A stretch of 64,000 bases of DNA from Manduca sexta (Eukaryota > Arthropoda > Insecta > Lepidoptera > Sphingidae): the NCBI RefSeq assembly GCF_014839805.1, contig NC_051129.1, forward strand, positions 682,001 to 746,000, read 5' to 3'. The position numbers and the translations under genes were made by a program. The stretch's first letter is position 1; each line of letters starts with the position of its first letter. The notes below the pieces were generated by a model that worked only from the letters and a program-made list of their open reading frames with translations, did no database searches and was not told the DNA's origin. Positions 59,828 to 64,000 of this stretch are shown one piece after another.

Positions 59828-60427
59828 GATCCAAGTTTTATTGAACAAACGGCTTGTAATTGCATTTTTCCAATAACACTTATGTGGCAGTTTTATTGTA
59901 ACGTTGAAGTGAAGGAATCTTTAATGTTTACGTTTTTTTTCTTAGGTTGAGGATACAGACCAATATAATGGTGACATTTAAAAACAAAATGTTTTAACAT
60001 ACATTAAAGTGATAATTATTTGAAAGAAACAATTCCCTGGATCAATTTAAAAGTTAAATTAAATCGCAAAATATACAGGACTTCTTGCCGAGATAACTTA
60101 CACACAACCAAAGCTGCGCACAGAAACTAGTTTATATTATCGAGGCATACGTATGTAACGTGGTAGTTGAGGCAATGTGAACAAATCCAACAGTTATACC
60201 CGGGTGGTTCAATTTAATGCCAGTTAATCTTCAAGATGGTTCAACTTTCTCCCGCTCGTTACTTACCTTGGCAAACGGCCAAACGATTTTCTACATGTTA
60301 TATGTTTTAAAATGCTGTTACGTTATTTATGACTACTTTATATTTTTTCCTTGGCTGTAGCAATAAATTTTTATCTACTTTAATATTTAAGGATGAAAAA
60401 AAGCACATTAAGAGAATTTATTGTCAG
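59828..60427. other. AT-rich spacer
   Basis: Nothing recognisable between the BEL/Pao element and the SINE. Confidence 0.5.
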
Positions 60428-60436
60428 TATTTAAAA

Positions 60437-60780
60437 AAAAAAATTAAAGCCGCGATAGCCTAGTTGGGTGTGGAACGGACTGCCGAGACGAATGTCCGCA
60501 GGTTCAAATCCCCAAGGGCACACACCTCTGACTTTTCTAAAAAATCATGTGTGTATTCTTTGTGAATTTATCGTTTGCTTTAACGGTGAAGGAAAACATC
60601 GTGAGGAAACCTGCACATCTGAGAAGTTCTCTATAGGAATTTCGAAGGTGTGTGAAGTCTACCAATCCGCACTAGGCCAGCGTGGTGGATTAAGGCCTAA
60701 TCCCTCTCAGTAGTAGAGGAGGCCCGTGCTCAGCAGTGGGCAAGTATATAATACAGGGCTGATATTATTATTATTATTAT
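60437..60780 (+). mobile_element. SINE family B, complete copy with ATT tail
   Basis: A tRNA-like head (A box TAGCCTAGTTGG, B box GGTTCAAATCC), a full body and an (ATT)n tail near 60765-60780. A 9-bp target duplication TATTTAAAA lies at 60428-60436 and 60781-60789. The open frame at 60468-60713 is part of the SINE. Confidence 0.9.
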
Positions 60781-60878
60781 TATTTAAAATTTATTCAAAC
60801 TCAATCGTGATTTCAGGAAAGCAAATTTAAATATTTTTAGAGTGCATGCGATTCCTCAGAGTAATAATTTTAAAATAG

Positions 60879-61060
60879 ACTGCCTCGGTGGCATAATTGT
60901 AATACGTACGCGGTACGAGTACGACTACCGCATCGAGGTCCTGGGTTCGAGTGCCAGGTCGGGTCAAAAATAAATTTGATACTTGTTTACCATTTTTAAA
61001 ATTACTCAGTACCTGGCTGATGTCCATTGAAATTGCCCGCCGTGGCCGAAATTCGTCTAG
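60879..61060 (+). mobile_element. SINE family A, diverged copy
   Basis: tRNA-like head (TGCCTCGGTGGCATAATTGT, B box GGTTCGAGTGCC), then a diverged body with ACTCAGTACCTGGC and TTGCCCGCCGTGGCC corresponding to the family A body. It lies about 100 bp downstream of a SINE B in the same orientation. Confidence 0.72.
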
Positions 61061-64000
61061 TAAGTATTCAATTTTAAAATACGTAACAATACACAAATTG
61101 CGTAATCACACCAAAACAATGATTAACTATATTGTGCATTCGAATCCACCCGGACAATTAGTGTGTGCGCCGTCGGCGGCGGGGCGGTGAAGGCCGCGCG
61201 CTAATGTGCGGTCAAAACTAATATCCAACACAAAAACGGACAATGCCGACCGACCCCGGCCGCCCCTCTAGATTGGTTTTCCGTTTGTGTTCGTCCGAAT
61301 GGCGGCATATTTTCACTACCGTTTCAAACGATCATAAATATTAATTATGTTTTCGTTGTCGGGATGCGCATTGTGACGTTTTTTGTTAAATTTAATTCCA
61401 GTAGCAATTGCTATTGTTTCATAAATATTATAATATGCAAAATATCTAAATTAGTGTCGACAGTAAAAATTGTTGTATTAAGATTTCGAGAACAGTATAA
61501 TTACTGATAATGATACTCAACATCGTATGAGTAAAGACGACGAGCGCAGTGCGCTGCCAACGCTGCCCTATTCAACATTCTAAGTGCTACTGCTGGCAAG
61601 CGTGGTACATACTAATAGTAAACAGACACACCAAACGTATACAACAATGCACTCAGTCGACAAGTAAGTTTCTGTACTAACTTATAAAGTACTTAGAATT
61701 ATAAAGCACTCAAAAACTATTGCGCTATAACATTAGCTACATTTACACCGCTGTTGCAAAGAACTTGTATAAGCGTACAGGCCATTTGAAACGCTCACCG
61801 TCATCAATACAAACCAAACGCGCAGTTTCAATACAACCCAATGGTTGCGCGTCGGTAACAATGAAGGAAGCGAATCGATCGGCGACCGACGTGATCCGAG
61901 AGCTAAACAGCGACGAGTTAGTGCATCGATTGAAACATTGAATTCTAGTTGGTCGTGATGCGATGTTATTGGTAATGCGATGGTCTTTCTTAAGGAGTGT
62001 TCGAGATATTAGATGCCGCTGGTAGTAGCGGGAAAGATGCTAATGTTTAAAGAAGTACAGTCAGCCACAAAAGTGACTGAACAAATTCTAAACACGATCA
62101 TTTCAAATAATATTTTTTTTTACTAGGTTAGAGCAATTGCCTTTCATTTTAATTTTATGAAGAAATAGAATATTTATCAGAACACAAAAAAGTTAAGCGA
62201 GTTAACGTTTTGTATTTGTTCGACTACTTTATAAATGTTTAATATCACTCTTCTCATATTCTAAACTGCCGAATGTCCATAACTATCTAAGAATAAACTA
62301 TATATAATAATATGAATAACTTAATGTAATTTAATAATATAATAATAAGAATATATATTTGATATGTTAAGAAATTATATAAGAATAAAAAACATTGTGA
62401 TAAAAAGAAAATATCTGTTGTAACCACAATTGTTATGCATATTATTCAAAACTGATTGCATGATGCACACGCTCAATTAGCACAATATCAATATGGTGTC
62501 AACGGCCCGCTCTGCACGATAGATGTTACAACCGAATTGTATTTGCCGTCGAATTTAAATAAACGTTCAAACACAACACATAGTTCAGCACGTGACTTCA
62601 GTAGACAAAGCTATCGTGAAACGTTTACAAAGCAATTGTCCGTTATCAAAATCCAATCGCGCGCAGAACAATGGCGGCGCGAACCGACGCTCCGCCTTGC
62701 ACGCCCGCTGAATATTAACGCGTGGCGCATCCACCGCTATCCCGGAGTGGGACGGGATAATGTGGCATCGGGAATATGGGGTCATAATAACAAACAATAG
62801 TTATTTATACACGCCAAGAAATTACATGAAACAGCAATTTTATTGATATTTTCTGATTTGTCTGAACCTTAATATTTTGATAACGAAGTTAATACACGAC
62901 GAGAAATTACTTATTTTTTTTTAAAAAAGAAATCTTAAAGGTATTTTTTGCTTTAATATTTTTTTAACAAGCTTACCCACTTGCTCGGTTTCCCTTTCTT
63001 ACATGTATCTAATAATAGGTGTTAAACTTAAATGCCACTTCACATAATTTATAAAATGGACAACCATTAAGAAAGTGGCAAAATCATATAATTTAAGTTC
63101 TAGTCTAAAGTTTAGTTGTGCTCGAAATTGGTCAGATCCCGGGATCCCGGACCTTCCACATCACTACCCGTTACCGTTCGATGTACTGTTCCACAAGATA
63201 AATCCAAATGATATATACGTATGTTGTGGATAAGTTTCTCAATAAAAACAAACAGGTGTGTGTTGGAATTACATAATCATTCAAAAATATTCTAAGATTC
63301 AAATAAAAATACATTTAGAGTTAGGTTGGTATCCACATAAAACACCTACTTAATTGTAGTACTAGAAGATATTTCCCACACGGGACTACGAAACTCCCAA
63401 TGTTTCTATGTCTGTCGCCAAGCAGCAGCATGGGAGATATGACAGTTATGTAATATCTTCCTAAGATTATATTCCAAAATGTCAACACCCCTATACGGAA
63501 ATTGATGTATCCATTACGTGAAGGAGCAATAATATTAATTAATTAGTTATTATCTAAGGCGATAAGGGTGCGGTTACGGCGACGTGTCGGATGCGGTGCG
63601 TAACCACGTGGAGAGGATTCGATCAAACGCCGCGCGATCTCTCGCATTACAAACTGTGAAGGCGCTATTACATATCTCGGAAAATAGATATCATGCAGAG
63701 CCTTTAAGTCGGTGCCATCATTTCAAGTAAGATACCTATCAAGTCAACTTTGCACCAGTTTCAATATTTTTAAATCATGTTACAACAAAGTAATTACATT
63801 GCAAAATTATGTTGACCACAAGTCTTTACAGTCACTTAAATTAGGCCGAACCATCTTGCTAGATGTTTAGATGTCTGTTCGAAACCAAATAACATGGCTA
63901 ATGCGGAACACGACACACTTTACTCGCTATGACCGGTTCTACACCTGAAATTATTGAATGAAATTCCAGGTAACATGTTGACTTTGGTTTAACGTTAACT
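61061..64000. other. Noncoding stretch to the end of the window
   Basis: GC-richer patches lie at 61150-61340 and 62650-62790. A short ATG frame with a strong splice donor (GTAAGT at 61664) is described under findings. Open frames at 61720-61941 and 62456-62800 open at TTG and match no family. No gene recognised. Confidence 0.45.

Noticed and set aside
1..64000. CRISPR arrays, rRNA genes, telomeric TTAGG arrays
   Set aside because: None seen. The only short tandem repeats are microsatellites, the LTR 17-bp unit and MITE sub-terminal repeats.

Overview
The window looks like a stretch of a lepidopteran (moth or butterfly) nuclear genome. It is AT-rich, has no bacterial-style gene packing, and carries element types familiar from Lepidoptera: two tRNA-derived SINE families, a DD37D mariner (maT-type), a hAT MITE, a PIF/Harbinger MITE, non-LTR 3' ends and a BEL/Pao LTR retrotransposon. 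The order is inferred from these repeats. I cannot name a species.

I recognise no host protein-coding gene in 64 kb. All convincing protein-coding sequence belongs to transposable elements. The rest is intergenic or intronic DNA in which short GC-richer islands, some with regulatory-looking motifs, sit in AT-rich sequence. This suits a gene desert or a very long intron.

Layout. 1-5.9 kb: noncoding. 5.9-6.9 kb: hAT MITE with a SINE nested inside, both with intact target duplications. 7.18-8.48 kb: full-length mariner whose transposase has one internal stop. 8.5-30 kb: noncoding with SINE and LINE fragments and a pair of diverged repeats at 19.2 and 20.2 kb. 30.3-31.2 kb: GC-richer unclassified block, possibly a degraded retroelement. 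32.4-35.1 kb: fragments of interspersed repeats. 36.7-36.9 kb: HSE-like sites plus a TATA box with no protein ORF behind them. 39.5 kb: intact SINE. 41.9 kb: 169-bp PIF/Harbinger-type MITE. 45.4-47.8 kb: GC-rich island, a duplicated 60-bp sequence and several repeat fragments. 54.3-59.8 kb: BEL/Pao element on the minus strand. 60.4-61.1 kb: two SINEs in tandem. 61.1-64 kb: noncoding.

The BEL/Pao element is the most informative locus. Its LTRs are nearly identical, apart from one 17-bp tandem unit, one visible substitution and one ambiguous base. It has a 5-bp target duplication and a primer-binding site matching tRNA-Tyr. Yet its coding region has a frameshift in reverse transcriptase and lacks the end of RT and all of RNase H. 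It therefore appears to be a young but defective copy. No CRISPR array, rRNA gene, true tRNA gene or viral envelope gene was seen.
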